Assembly: GCA_963978545.1 (NCBI GenBank) | Contig: OZ021727.1 | Coordinates: forward strand, 57,114,487-57,178,486 | Origin: Linyphia triangularis | Lineage: Eukaryota; Arthropoda; Arachnida; Araneae; Linyphiidae | Reading direction: 5' to 3' | DNA: 64,000 nt | In this document: in pieces, positions 40,551 to 53,439 of the stretch | Layout: every line of letters begins with the position of its first letter | How positions within the stretch are numbered: position 1 is the stretch's first letter | Program-made: the position numbers and the translations under genes | Notes under the pieces: model-generated | What the model saw: the letters and a program-made list of their open reading frames with translations, nothing else | What the model was told of the DNA's origin: nothing | The model's database searches: none

Positions 40551-43260
40551 CTGCTGAAGTAACAAAATTTAAGTTTTTTATGAGTTTTAAGATACATATT
40601 GTTACAATTAGTTTCATGTAAGAAGGAAGAAAATAGAATTTGATCAGATAGTTATATACCAGATGTTTTTTACAAGTAAACATACCGTTCCGTACATATA
40701 AACTATCTCTTTATTTCTTATATATATATACATCTGTAAAAGCTTTTAAAACTATTTTCTTTATTAGAATGGTCTGTAAACATAAAAGTTGCAATTATCA
40801 TAGATTATTGTAACTAATGGGTGAATGATTCATTGATGTTTGAATCTTCACTGGCTGAAATGTTTTTTTATTGTATATATCGTATATCGGCATATTTATT
40901 GTAAGTAAGCATTGACTAACCAATCTCTATATTCTATCCCAATACTGTAAGAAATTTATTCGAAATTTATTCGAAATTTATTATGTCATTCTTTGACTTG
41001 ACACTTTAAACATTTTTGCGTACGTAACACTTGACTTGCAAAGCACAATTTTCTAAGAAAGTTTCCAGTATAACAGTTATAGAAAATAAATTCTTTTTGC
41101 TCTCCAGTAGAATTTTGCCTTCCAAAATATATATGTGCATACATGTGGCGGATATACTAAATAAATTACATTTTCCAGTTTTCGATGTCTTCTGGATTTA
41201 AACACAGCAGTTTTTGAAAAGCGCATTCTATCGTCCCTCTTGAGGTATTTCTTATTTCAAAATATATGTATTCACTCGTGATTGATAGTCTACCGGAGTT
41301 TTAAATTTCAGCTTTTTGTCTTCTGAATTTCAAAATAGCAATTTTAGAAAAGCACGTTTTATCTGTAATCCTGAGGAGTTTATAGTTTAAAATATATTTC
41401 CTTCCAGTATTAGTTCTTGTTTTAAAACCTTCAATCTAATCAATCAACTTAAAAATATTTTCTCACGCATTTGAACTACGGATTACTTATATTCCAAATT
41501 CTAACTTCCTGACTGAAATAAATTTATATAATTGTTGAGAAAAGAATACACTAGTTATATATAGCGGATGTATTGTACTACTTTTTTTAAACAATTTTGT
41601 TTTACTTTTCGTTTCTTAAATAACTTACGTTTTCTAGTGTATTCTTCTGATGCACTTAACGGTTTACTTTAATTTGATCGCAACCGTATAACATCAATTT
41701 AACTGTGACCGTGTAGGTCTGATTATAATGTAACCACAATATGTACTTGTTTCGTTACTACTGTTATAGATTATATGACATGAAAAAAAATTATTCGATT
41801 ATTATTTTTATTTCAGAATTATTCCTCATTCTATTAAAATCATCCGATTATGATCAGCCATTTCTATACCAACTAAACTGACTGACCTAGAAAACAAGTT
41901 AAATTTTAAGAAAGTACATTGTTAGATAATTCTGAATTGGTGATAAGAATTTGCACCTTATTAAAGTTTAGAAATGCTGCATTCAAATACCCCAAAATTT
42001 ATAACATTTATTAAATTTTTCATATTTGACTTTAACAGTTTCCCAATTTTAAATGAACAATGTGGATTGTGACAGTCACTCCCATTAAATGACAGCTTTT
42101 ACATACGTTGAGGCATTTAGAATTTTTGGTGACATTTAATAATTTAAACTTTCCATCATTATTGTACTTAGATAGGTGTTGCCAGTCAACTAACACATCC
42201 CAAGTTTAAAAATAGATGACGCTTAAATTTAAAGTACACAATTTTTCTTGTTTCAAATATAAGATATGTGTAAAAATTAGTGCTAGTACTCTAATATTAA
42301 TAAACCTTAGACAATCAAATTGAATAAAGTTTAGTAGAAATGAAAGTACTATTATAAGAACTAAAGTAGTTATTCTTAATTAAGATCTTATTAAGATTAA
42401 TTACTATTAAGGTTGGTTTTTTTTTTTTTTTTTTTCTTTTCTCAAGGAAGAGGGAGGAATGTAGACCATGTTATACAAACGATTCAAAAATGTTCACATT
42501 AAGTTCCATATTTTACAAATGAAAGTAATGTTAATGAATAAAATTTTGCAACATGTACAACTTTAAGTAAAGTATAATTTGAGTCTAGTATAATTTGACG
42601 ACTTATGAACAACACTTCGTAGAGATGAAGACTTATAAGACAGTACTCAATATTTCAAAATGGTATAGGTAAGGGTCAAAAAAATTAACCACTCTAAAAT
42701 TTGTATCATGCATACGCCCCTCTATCCCATTCTTAAGATTTATGACAAAAATCCTGACTAATTGAACGATTTTTTGGAAACAAAAATTTTGACAAATTAG
42801 GGAGAAATGTTTTCACCGAATATCTAAGTTCCAATCCGATATTTCTATTGGCAGCATTATGGTTATTATAGAAGAACTCTTCCAATCAAATTTTTAAGCA
42901 CTTACAATCAGAACTTTCAGTTGAGTCTACTAGTATTATCGAGGCCTTCTAATTTATATATGTCTATTGCATATATAATTTATAATTAAGGAATTTTAAA
43001 TTGACTTTCTTTTTCCATCTTCAGTACTTACGGTTCAATTTTTAATTGAAAACTCCTTTCAAAGGCACCTTTCTTTTGACATATAGCATTTAACATTAGT
43101 ATTTTTGATTGGTAATGTTGACCTCACACAAAACCTTTGTACAGTCGTATCTCTACATTCTAATAGAGTAGTGTAGAAGCCAAAAACAGTCAATGGTTAT
43201 ATTGTAAGGATTAACCTGCTTGTATGATTTTGCATCTTATTAAAGAATACAAGTTCAATA
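40551..43260. other. AT-rich intron DNA
   Basis: From 41100 to 41400 a loose three-fold recurrence of '..TTT.GATGTCTTCTG.ATTT.AA..AGCA.TTTT.GAAAAGC.C.TT.TATC' (around 41180, 41320) suggests an old duplication. Otherwise nothing. Confidence 0.45.
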
Positions 43261-43386
43261 TTCAAACATATGACAAGCTATTTCAAACATATGACAAGCT
43301 AGTTCAAACATATGACAAGCTATTTCAAACATATGACAAGCTATTTCAAACATATGACAAGCTATTTCAAACATATGACAAGTTAT
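43261..43386. repeat. 21-bp minisatellite, six copies
   Basis: The unit TTCAAACATATGACAAGCTAT occurs six times head to tail (starts 43261, 43282, 43303, 43324, 43345, 43366). There is one change in copy 2 (final G) and one in copy 6 (GTTAT). Being a multiple of three, it keeps a frame open (QTYDKLF repeats), but there is no sign of a gene around it. Confidence 0.97.
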
Positions 43387-43711
43387 TTCAAATTTTAAGT
43401 TTGAACATTTTATAATTCTATTTTATAATAAATAATAATAAACGTCATTAAACATATACAGATGTGACGATTTTCCTAAACAGAGCAGAAAAGTAGGAAG
43501 CAATACATGTGCAATTTTTTATTTACTCAAATCGATTTCGAGCATCAACGGAGTCTTATAACCCAATTACAAGAATCCATACCCACCAAGGGAAATTTTA
43601 TCGCTTCTAATTTCAACATAAACCCACACCTAAACAAAGCGTCCTACATCACTTCATATTTCTTCCCCCTATGACTCCCAAATTCGGAATTAAATAAAAC
43701 GTTATCCTTCC

Positions 43712-43715
<4 letters not shown>

Positions 43716-43744
<29 letters not shown>
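43716..43744. repeat. Poly(A) tract, 29 bp
   Basis: A pure A run at the left edge of the GC-richer islet 43745-44200. No gene body precedes it. Confidence 0.97.
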
Positions 43745-43745
<1 letters not shown>

Positions 43746-44240
43746 CCGGTAAAGTACCAACTCTGGAGCAAACCGAATGTTTTGGGTCGATCAGGGAAAG
43801 AAAAGAACTTCTTTCTCTGGACGAAAAGTATGCCTTGGCTTATTTTATTTGGCGAGCAGGGGAAATAGTGGAAACCGATGAAGACCTATTACTGCTTCTT
43901 TTTTCTTTTCTCTTATTCGTTTCCTAGAGAGATCGCCAATAAGCTGTTTGGCGTCAGTGAAAGGGATTTTTGTTCTCTCTCTCTCTCTGGACTGGTATCT
44001 ATAGAATTTGATATGCCTTTCGTCCACTCTTCAGGCGGAATATTTAGCCACATTCTTCTCGGAATATGATGGAGGGAAAAGGGTTATTTATGAAAGAGCA
44101 GGATGCTCATGAAAGAGTTGGGTGTGTAGCGTAGGATGCTGGTTTGAGAATGCGCTCGGTCGTCATAAAATCAAGGTGACGTCTCAAAGGCAATAAATTT
44201 AAAGCGAGGGACCAGTTTTCGCTGTTTGTTTTGCTTTTGA
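43745..44240. promoter_or_regulatory. GC-richer islet in intron 1
   Basis: A mixed-composition block with a CTCTCTCTCT run (43976-43988). Reading frames on both strands are short and unlike known proteins. Confidence 0.2.
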
Positions 44241-44798
44241 GACGTAGGTTGATGGAAAAGAATTGCTCTCATTTTTTTCAGTGGTTCTTATAAACAAAAG
44301 TATCCATTTATTGCGTTACACGTGTAACATTATACTTTAAGAGATGCAGCTCTTTTTATCAGCTGCTAAGATATTATTGATAGGTTGAGCTATATTTGAA
44401 TTTTATTGTTCTATAGATTGTTGGTATTAATTCAACACTTAGGATACATTTCGTATCAATTTTTCATCTGTGTGTTACCACTTTTTTGTTTAATTAATTT
44501 CTCTTAAATGTGAATAGTCGTTGAGTATTTACTTTTTTAATAATAATAATAATATATTACTATTTTATATATATTTTAGTATATAAGGAGATTATTTTTA
44601 ATTGCGTGATATTGCATATGATTTTTTGTTAGACAATATTTTAAGGATGCATTATTTAATTGATATCAACTAAATTTGTTGTTTAAAAATAAAAACTGTG
44701 TAGGAAATTAAAAGAAGCATCAGTATAAATATCTATAGCAAATTTATACTTTAGTTAAATAGTATTTAATTTAAAATGAATCCTAATAATATTATATT

Positions 44799-44801
<3 letters not shown>

Positions 44802-44862
<61 letters not shown>
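44802..44862. repeat. (AT)30 microsatellite
   Basis: An uninterrupted AT repeat of about 61 bp in AT-rich intron DNA. Confidence 0.98.
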
Positions 44863-44867
<5 letters not shown>

Positions 44868-45239
44868 AATAAAGTGTTTTCTAAGATTTACGAAGTAAGA
44901 GGGGGACTTTCCTATTAAGTAAGACTATTAAGTATTTATCATATGGTATTTATGTCACATACAAAGAAAACTGATTATAAGTATTATTAGCATAAGCAAC
45001 ATTTATATTAAAACAACTTTCTTTTTGATGACCATTTTCTTTATTTATAAAATAGATGAAAATAAACTGTGTTATGAAGGGGAAAAAAACGGAAAAAAAG
45101 AAGAAAAAAAAATGTCCAAATTTAAACCGCAATTTATTATTTTAGCGTACTGTCAGTAAAGTTAGTACATAAAAAGTAAAGAATAAAATACAAAAAGTTA
45201 AACTTATCTATAGCTAACTATAATAGATCAAGGATTCAA

Positions 45240-45490
45240 CCGTCAAAACCTATATCTACAACCTCTAAACTCCTCCCATTTAAACTTTTTGACCCCTCTC
45301 AAATCCAGATTACCAAACCTCTCTTCTATATCCCTTATAGCTGATCCCCTCCTGTCTCTCTTAAACGCTATCGATGGTCTCTGGTGCCACGGTCAAGAAA
45401 CAAATACCAGGATCAGATCTCTGGTATTTCTCTCTTCGTTCTTCCTGCTCTTTGGCACTGCGATGAAGATGTCGTTGTGATGGATGGTTT
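45240..45490. promoter_or_regulatory. C/T-rich islet in intron 1
   Basis: A pyrimidine-rich plus strand with one ATCGAT (45370). A 63-codon frame is probably chance. Confidence 0.2.
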
Positions 45491-46225
45491 TAAAATATGG
45501 GATTGGAATAGGAACATGGGAGAAATTGAATTTTTATTTCTTTGTGTTTTGGCTCAAGTGTGTTTTTGTGGGGTTGTTGTCTGTTGATTGATCAATGCAG
45601 GGAGGAGTTTTTTTGGTAGTATAAAATGTGTTGTCAAAGTTATTGAGTAACTTTTTTTTTTAATTTAGGTTTTTAAAATGATTTTTCTGCTACTTTTGAG
45701 GGTAATATAATAATTTTTATTTACTTTTAATTTCATAGTTTATTTCATTCTAATCGTGTATTCTATTATTAGCATACTGACATTGAAACAGCATTTTTTT
45801 TTTAGTTAAAAGGAAAACTGTAGTTTTTTATTTTTTTTTTATTTTTTATAGTAGACCATTAAATTATTCCTTGAAATAATTATAAAGAAAAGAAGCTGTG
45901 CAGTTACAGTTAATTTCAACTTTTAAACAACAATTTCACTCTTTTGTAAACGTATTTCAGCGCATTCTAGAACAAGTATGTTTTGAACAAATAATCAAAA
46001 TTTACAGGCTAAAGGGCTTTAAGGGTAAACAATATTAATTTTAATTCAAAATGTTATCACTGATTTTCAATAATTTAAAATAGAAAGAGAACTGCCAAAA
46101 AAAATTTAATTATTTCTGTTAAATGGATCTTAAAAACCAGTTAATTGGGAAATTAATGCAAAACAAAATTTATTATATTTCTACCTATTGAAATTGTAAC
46201 GCTTTTTGTATGATAAAATACGAAG

Positions 46226-46410
46226 CTCTGTATTATAGTTTTAATATACTTTCAATATATATTATTAAAACATACTTTCAGATTATATTTTTTTGTACTA
46301 CAGTTTTAACATGCTTTCAATGTATATTTTGCTCTACTATAGTTCAACATGCTTTCAATGTATATTTCTCTGTACTAAAGTTTTTACATGCTTTCAGTGT
46401 ATATTTTTTA
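46226..46410. repeat. Degenerate ~40-bp minisatellite
   Basis: About four to five units share CTATAGTTTTAACATGCTTTCAATGTATATTT (cores near 46247, 46270, 46310, 46350 and 46387), the three on the right being the best preserved. Confidence 0.8.
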
Positions 46411-46849
46411 CAATTATCCCTGTTTTTTTTATGAATTCAGATCTACTTTCTTATCTGAAGTAGTTACTACTTTCTGTGTTTATTTGTGTTTTAATATTCA
46501 ATATATTAATAGATTTCCTACAATATTAATTTTTTTTTTTAAATTAAAATCAAATTTGGCATTGGAGGTTTACATCAGAAAAATTAAAAAAGAAATGTTA
46601 CAGTTTATTCATAACTATCAATACATACTACACAAAATAAAAATCAACCACTCTCCCTATTTATAGTTTTCCTTCACCAACCAAGTATTACTTCAACCAA
46701 CACCATATGTACTTCACTTTTCCAACATTACAATCATACATCCAGCATGCATTTCCTTCATGCACCGCACCCACTATCCACAATAGTCATCGAACTCGAA
46801 CAAAACACCTCCATGAGAAACTTCTACCAAACAAACATTTCCCACGCGC

Positions 46850-47000
46850 CCGACACTTTCCGAGACGTCCGAGTGGCCGGAACCGGGTCCGGGGACCGGA
46901 AAAGTAGACCACCCGCCGGGGTTCGAACCGGGGCACTTCAACACCTCCTCTCTTCAAGTGGCTAAGACGCGTTGACGCGCCAAACGCGAGGCATCGAGCC
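46850..47000 (-). repeat. GC-rich tRNA-like sequence, probable SINE remnant
   Basis: On the minus strand CGTCTTAGCCACTTGAAGAG (A-box-like) is followed by CCCCGGTTCGAACCCCGG, a B-box within a hairpin that resembles a tRNA T-arm. The block is GC-rich and full of CpG, unlike its AT-rich surroundings. No acceptor-stem partner is seen, so a functional tRNA gene is unlikely. No target duplication found. Confidence 0.5.
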
Positions 47001-47049
47001 TTCAGACTCACTACACAATAACTCACACTTCGCGAATCTGAGTCACTTG

Positions 47050-47810
47050 GTAGGTGTAAGAGTGGTTACAATGGGATGGGAGTTATTATGAACGGTGAGT
47101 TATTTTTTGATACATTGTGGAGTTTTTTATGGGGATGGTAAATGGACTATTGAAAGCCGCCACTGAACCTAGTTTTGGTTTTGGGAATCATTTGTTATAG
47201 AGTTGTTTTATGAGTTCTTGGGTGGTAAGGTAAGATGACTATGAGTCAATATGACTATTTATGTATGCCAGGAGAAAAATTTCTTAAAAATATGTTACGT
47301 GAGAAGCGAATCCTATTTGTAACACAAGTTATTAAATAGTTTTTGATAAAAAGTTTAAAATATAAGAATGCATGTGAACAGAGTTATTAGTTTAGATTAC
47401 AATATGCGTGGAGGTACTTCTGTCGTTACAAATAATAGAATGTGACATAAGTTTTCTATTTGGTAGCACAAAAGAAAATGTTAAAGAAAGTATTCTGAAG
47501 AGGAAACGACAAGGATTGAATATTAACTTGAGATGAATTGAATAGATTAATTTTTCTTCTGCATTTGCTTTTGAAGATTACACTAGTAAATGTACTATTC
47601 CCATTTTTTGAGAATGAGGGGGTATATTTATTATACTTACATCCAAAAAAGTAGCAACTTACTTAGAAGCATTAATAAAAGAAATATTTTTTTTTAAAGT
47701 CCATAAGTGATTCAATACTTTTTGATAAATTCAGTCACTTAAAATGTTGTAATAATATTTTATTTATGTATTTGTATCACGACTGATAAAAAAAATTTAT
47801 TCTTCAGTGA

Positions 47811-47850
<40 letters not shown>

Positions 47851-49049
47851 ACAGTGAATGCCAATTAAAGTGTAATAAATAAACGTTTGCCTTTTTTTTT
47901 TTCAAATTCAATCCACATTTTAAATTGGAAAAATACTTGTTTTATTTTTATTTTAGTATTAATTAATTTATAGGCTTTATAAAAATACTAATCAGTATTA
48001 AGTTATCAGAAATTAAAAAGTAGCTTATTATGTGAAACTTATATTTTTTCTTAAAAATTGGAAAAACTGACTTTATTTATAACACGCTATATTGAGTTTA
48101 CGATAGGTATTTTTTAATCCATATTGATTTCATATTTTAGTTACAATATATTGCAACGAAAAATATCATAAAGTACAGTAAATTTAGAGTTTTATCCATT
48201 CAAACTTGTTAATCACTATATATTAATATATTAATTTATTGTCCGGATAAGTTAACTTACGAAACTACTACTACATTTCTACGTTTTTAGTATATTACCA
48301 ATATAAAGTTCCTTGTAATCTGACTGATGAATAATACTATATCTATTTATCATTTAGAAAACAATCTTTACCTTTCTTTTTGATTTCAGCCTTCTTATAT
48401 TTTCAACGAATGTGTATAACACCATTGGTATTTTTATAATTATTTAATAAATTTTTTTTACAAAATACTCATTCGTATACATCAGTTTAATATGAAACCC
48501 ATAATCGTAATTTGAAATATAAGTGTTCATTGTCACTAAGAAGTCCCATTAATGAATATTTTACTTTTTAACTATTATAAATATTTAATTCAAATCTTAG
48601 TATTATACAAGCAATGTCTCATAATCAAATCATTTTCTTTAAAACATAAAATACCTAGATAAAGATTGAAATTTTCAATGGCAGAATAATAAGAGATAAT
48701 TTCTAACTTAGCTTAAAAATTTAATGAAATTTTTAGGATAAGTCAGAAATAATCATAAAATAACCTTAATTATACACATTCAAAGTTGTCTTTAAAATAT
48801 CACATTAAAAAGTATTGCCTTGTTTTAAGTGAAAACATATTTTTCTTTTACATCACGTTTCCTAGCATCAAACAAATAGTTAAAATATATAATAACACTA
48901 AAACACTAAATACTGTTTATATTCAATGAAAGAAAGGTATGAAATTAAATAATATATAATATCTATGCTTTATTATTATACAGTTGTGCGCTTTATATAT
49001 TATACAGTTTCACTCTCTCCATAAAAACAGTACTCCCTGTTCCTAAAAC
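47050..49049. other. AT-rich intron DNA
   Basis: Contains the T33 run; nothing else named. Confidence 0.6.
47813..47845. repeat. Poly(T) tract, 33 bp
   Basis: A pure T run in otherwise unremarkable AT-rich DNA. Confidence 0.97.
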
Positions 49050-49330
49050 TCAGCTCATGAACGTCGCAATTTAATCGATACCCCCAACCTTCAATCTCCC
49101 AGGCCCTCAACTACCCATCATAAACCTAAATAGCCACATACAATTCAGAATTCATTGTCAAAACATCACCGGTAGTTACTTCCTATAATGCCGCGAAACC
49201 CCCACTCCATACCCGCTTACGTCTCTACTCTTTCTCGTCGAATTTTAACGGACAGCAGGCCAAGAATGTAGCGGCGAGTAGCGATGTGCTTCTGCGTAGG
49301 TGGTAGCCCTTAAGACCAACAGCGTCAGAC
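49050..49330. promoter_or_regulatory. GC-richer islet in intron 1
   Basis: A CpG-containing block (for example CCGGTAG, GCCGCG, GTAGCGGCGAGTAGCG) about 4 kb from the candidate first exon. No splice-bounded frame recognised. Confidence 0.25.
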
Positions 49331-52300
49331 AAGAATTGTATACAAACGATTCTTCATTCGGGGTTACTTTAGAGGTCAAGGACGTTTCAGGTCTTGTGGC
49401 CTTCAGAATAACTGTTTACCTGTTTATTTTGTGGTTTGTCGCTACTATTTTTGAAGAGGTGTTTACCATGTGGATGTTTTCGAGTGTTATGGGTTGTTTT
49501 TTAACGTTCTTTTTTTGTTCCGATGGGAAATGTTTAGAAAGATGTTTTGATTTTTGGAGTCACATGTTGAAGTAATATTAAATAGAATGGAGTAGAAATT
49601 CAATGTCTAAGAAGTTTTAACAAGCTTTTAGTGAATAATAGATTAGAGACAAAAGGTAGTTACGGTTTAAACAATTATGCTGTACTAGTAGTGTAATTGT
49701 TTGTCTTATATAAATGCAAAATTTACTTTCAATTTCTTCATCGTATATAACAAGGGAACTAGGGATTTTTCACGATGAAGCTTTGGGTACATTTTTGTAC
49801 ACCTTGTTATGTTGTATTTTACATGAGGGATTCACGTTGTAAAATCTATATAAATGCTCTAACTTTTTGAAAAAAAATATGGATCAACATCTCAAATGCA
49901 GCATTTTTACGAAACACTAAAGCATTCCATAAGTATGATACATGATTAAAATTTGTAGTTTATTTATATTCAACTAATAGTCATAATACGTGAAATTATC
50001 GAACATTATATCAACCACAAAGCATTTTGTAGTTAACATTATTTTATTTGATACAAATTTTCTATGTATTAAACGTTATTAAAATTGAATTTACTATTTT
50101 TGTTTTGTGGGTAATACCAACGAAAAATCCGGACTCAAAAATTAAGATACTTTATTGGCTCCTCCATTTGAAAGAAACCCTTCTTTTACATGTAAATCAT
50201 AAGAAATTGTTTTTGCATAAAACAAGGAGAAAACCAAGGAGTTTTCGTTTACATCAACAAGATCCCTAATTTGAAAACAACCACATTTATACATTACCAA
50301 AAAGGTGAATAATTTCACAACTTAACGAGGGAACGTAATATTTTGATTATTTTTTTTTTTCGAACAGTTTCTTAGCTAAGTACTCACCATCATAAATTAC
50401 AAATAAAAGCTACTTAATACTTGTGACCACTCACAGAACACCTTAAAAAGAAATTATAATTTTCAACCAATCATAAACACATATTTAATTTACGCTTGCG
50501 AAAAGCAGTTTGCCTGTAGCGAGTTCCATAGTAATGCTTTTGGTATTGATAAAAGCTTTTGGAACAAACGTCAACTGTGACTTAAAACAACAAATATCAT
50601 AAATGTCGCAATAATGACTTTTATTTAATAACTTTTAAGTGTTAATTAATCTATTATCTAGAGTAATTAATTAAGTTTAAAAAATAAAGGATGAAATTTT
50701 ATAGAGAATTTAATCACACATAAAAAAGTTTCTAAATAGAATTTTAAGTGTGATTCAGGTATAAGACTAAATTTCAAATACCATTCTATTTCTTTTTTCC
50801 CTCACTGCTGAGTTCTTGGTATTGGATGTAATATGGTCAGAAACAATGGAGCAAAAGAAATACGAAAAGGAATTTTAATTAGCGAGATAATTAATTATAC
50901 ATTCATTAATTAGTAACGTTAGCAAAACGAAACTGGTTTTCTTTGGACCAAAAAATAAAGAATTAAACGAAAGATACCATTCGCTGTGTCGAGGGAATAA
51001 AATAAATACAATTTAAAGACAATGGCTTTTTTTCTTTAAATTTAGTAAAATAAGTCTTTGTTGTATTAAAACTGCACTTGGAAGGAAAATATTCCACAAT
51101 GTCTTTTTTCCAATAACATTAAGCAAAGTATGTACCCTCAAGGAATTTAGTATTAATACTTACAAAATAACAAAAACCTTTCAATGACTGTTTACTTTAT
51201 TACAACTCAGGATTATGTACGAATTGAAGTGCATGTTTCTTAAATAATTTAACTAAAAATTTTATTATTTTATTTCTAAATGTGGTATTTATAAATTTTG
51301 GGGAATGCTTATTGTCCCATAAGGATTTTTCAAAAAAATTCTTTTATAATGTAGAAAGTAATATGGAACGTTTATTATTTCTTATTTATTTTAATTTGTG
51401 GGATTGAAATAGTTTATTACAAAGATTAAAATAATAACGAAATAATAATTGCGTTATTTCTAATAACAATGTATCAAAATATATTTCGTTTAACTGTGAG
51501 AGTATAAAAAAGTGTGATTAAAAGACGTAACATTATGCAATGTATTTATGAATAAATCCACAGGTATGAACTGTTTGAAAAATTACTTTTTAATCATTTT
51601 AAATATAAAACAGTATGTCACAAGACATCCTAGAAATAGTGAAATAATAAAATTGTTGATTTATGTTGTGTTGAGCTAATGTTATGTAAAATTAATGATA
51701 TTGTGAATTCCTATTTTAAAATTTATCCCTTAAAAATAAAAAAATAAAAAATGAATTAAAAAAAAGAGAACTTTTTATGAGTTTTGTGTCGATAATTTGA
51801 TTTAAACTATGTAAACTATGCTTAGAAATTATAGTAAAAATTATATATTTACTCAAACAAACTTCCTATTGTTAATTTAATTGTTTTAGAAATGATACCT
51901 AATTGTTTTAATTCTAAAAAAATTTACTCTAGTCAAACGATAAAATAGCATTATCTGTTATTTTGAAAGTAAAGCTAATATATTTTGACTTAACAGGCAA
52001 TTGCCTGTTTGTTTGTGAGAAATAAAATGCGCAGTGTGATTGGCTCATGGAATGTGGAAAATCGAATTTGTTTTTAAAGATGTATTGTGATTGTTCACAA
52101 GCATGTTACAAATGTTGCCAATCGATGTAATCCTACTCAACATAACTCCTTGTAAAAAATTTAAGATAACCTCATCAGTCAAAAAGACGATTAGCTAATG
52201 ATGTAAGGGATCCATGGATTAAAATCGGCTTTCAGAATAATATAATTAAAGAATTTTTTTTTCAAAACAATGTCTTATTTAAAATTGAAGTATATATTCT

Positions 52301-53163
52301 TTTAGATATATTATACACCCTGCTTATTTTAAAATGGGCGAATTTTAGTTATTTGTAACAAATTTAATTTCTGACCTTAAATCAACATATTTCACTCTTT
52401 TCGCATACAGGACTTAAAGAAATATGTTTTTCGTGAGTTAGAATTACCGTTTGTTGTAATCATTGTCATAATCAGAGCCTTGGGAAATTGGATACTTTTA
52501 ATCAACTTAGAAGCCTCAATTGTAATGCCTGAAACATAGCAATATGCTGCACATAGCGGACTACAATGAAGCTAACATTTATGTGTACAGAGTGTTTCAG
52601 AAAGGAATTCCTATCTTTGAAATGAAATAATCACGAAGCAATGAGAGACAGAAAGAAGAAGAAATGGGTATTTTGGATAGACAATTATGAAATTTTGAAT
52701 GCAATAGTTAGCAAAATTAATGGTATTAAATTTCATGATGGCTGCATGTAGTTTGCTGATTATGCTTATAGATATTTGGATGGATTTATCCAAAAACGAA
52801 ACAGGTGAATATGATTCACATCAGCGTGTCTTTAAAAATTACTATTGCATTCTGCAAAGGGTCGGAAAGTTTGGTCGGAACTCTTCTGTACGAGGATCAT
52901 AGGACATTTTTGCATGAAGAAAACGATAAACTCATTCCAATATATTCAGATTCTACAGTAATATGTTACCAAATTTCACTATTGAGACTGATTTTTCAAA
53001 TAAGTGCATTTCAAATTCTATACATATCTATCTAACATGACACTCGTCAATGGTTTCTTGTCTCTCGCTGTTTCACAGTTATATCATTTCAACTTTAAGT
53101 AATCCTTTCTGTAAGACCCAGTGCAAGTATCCTGTGTATTTGCATTAGAAGAAGCTAGATTAC
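49331..53163. other. AT-rich intron DNA up to the candidate first exon
   Basis: No repeat family or exon recognised. The last bases (53158-53163) are the putative donor. Confidence 0.5.
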
Positions 53164-53215
53164 CGTTGTTGGCAAGAAGGAAGCCGTTGAGCTTCTCTGA
53201 GGGCGATGAGTCCAT
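53164..53215 (-). CDS. Lmx1: Candidate first coding exon of the same Lmx1-type gene
   Basis: On the minus strand an ATG at 53215 opens MDSSPSEKLNGFLLANN plus one base, then a GT donor (ACG|GTAATC) at 53163-53162. One leftover base is exactly the phase the LIM exon at 37238 needs (it begins with two bases), and the joined codon would be GGA (Gly), giving ...ANN-G-GPLRNSS... A short acidic/serine-rich leader before the first LIM domain fits Lmx1 proteins. The same frame is open upstream for about 130 bases to a TAA near 53370 but holds no earlier ATG, so this is the first possible start. The block is GC-rich and CpG-containing, and the GC content drops sharply at the donor. What is missing is sequence similarity: this leader is poorly conserved in the family. 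It could instead be an unrelated GC islet with a chance frame. Confidence 0.6.
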
Positions 53216-53370
53216 CCCCCGGGAGTCCTGTAGTCGCACCAGTTTGAACCGAAGGAGGGACGGCGCACGAAACACAAGCTCCCCCTCCAGAACTCCACCA
53301 GACGAATCCACCGGCGAGCATGCGAACGAGCACCACGACAGCACTATGAACCACCTTCGAATGATCTCTT
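53216..53370 (-). other. Probable 5' UTR / promoter-proximal GC-rich block of the Lmx1-type gene
   Basis: This is a GC-rich, CpG-containing block directly upstream of the candidate start codon, bounded by strongly AT-rich DNA near 53370. The coding frame remains open here but has no ATG. Acceptor-like sites on the minus strand (CAACCCTAAG before 53367 and TTCATAG before 53343) leave open that this is a second exon joined to an upstream non-coding exon. No TATA box is convincing. Its minus strand also carries a degenerate B-box-like GGTTCAAAC, so a SINE-derived origin is a weak alternative. Confidence 0.4.
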
Positions 53371-53439
53371 AGGGTTGACAGATGACATCAAAAGAGAATA
53401 GGGTAGTTATGTGGAAATCTGAAAATATTGAGAGACGGA

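Larger units (their letters stand above)
37239..53163 (-). other. Inferred intron 1 of the Lmx1-type gene (15.9 kb)
   Basis: This span lies between the donor at 53163 and the acceptor at 37239; both ends carry GT/AG on the minus strand in matching phase. It contains interspersed repeats, minisatellites and GC-richer islets listed separately, and no other exon I recognise. The boundary at 53163 depends on the candidate first exon being real. Confidence 0.55.

Noticed and set aside
43261..43386. CRISPR-like array
   Set aside because: The 21-bp repeats are directly adjacent with no spacers, and the DNA is eukaryotic.
53084..53344. Longer N-terminus for the candidate first exon (starting MLSWCSF)
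   Set aside because: That start is a GTG codon; the first true ATG in the frame is at 53215, and the tail past 53164 lies beyond the donor.
53160..53354. Minus-strand frame with a signal-peptide-like start (MVHSAVVVLV)
   Set aside because: It starts with GTG, not ATG, and lies in a different frame from the one that joins the LIM exon.
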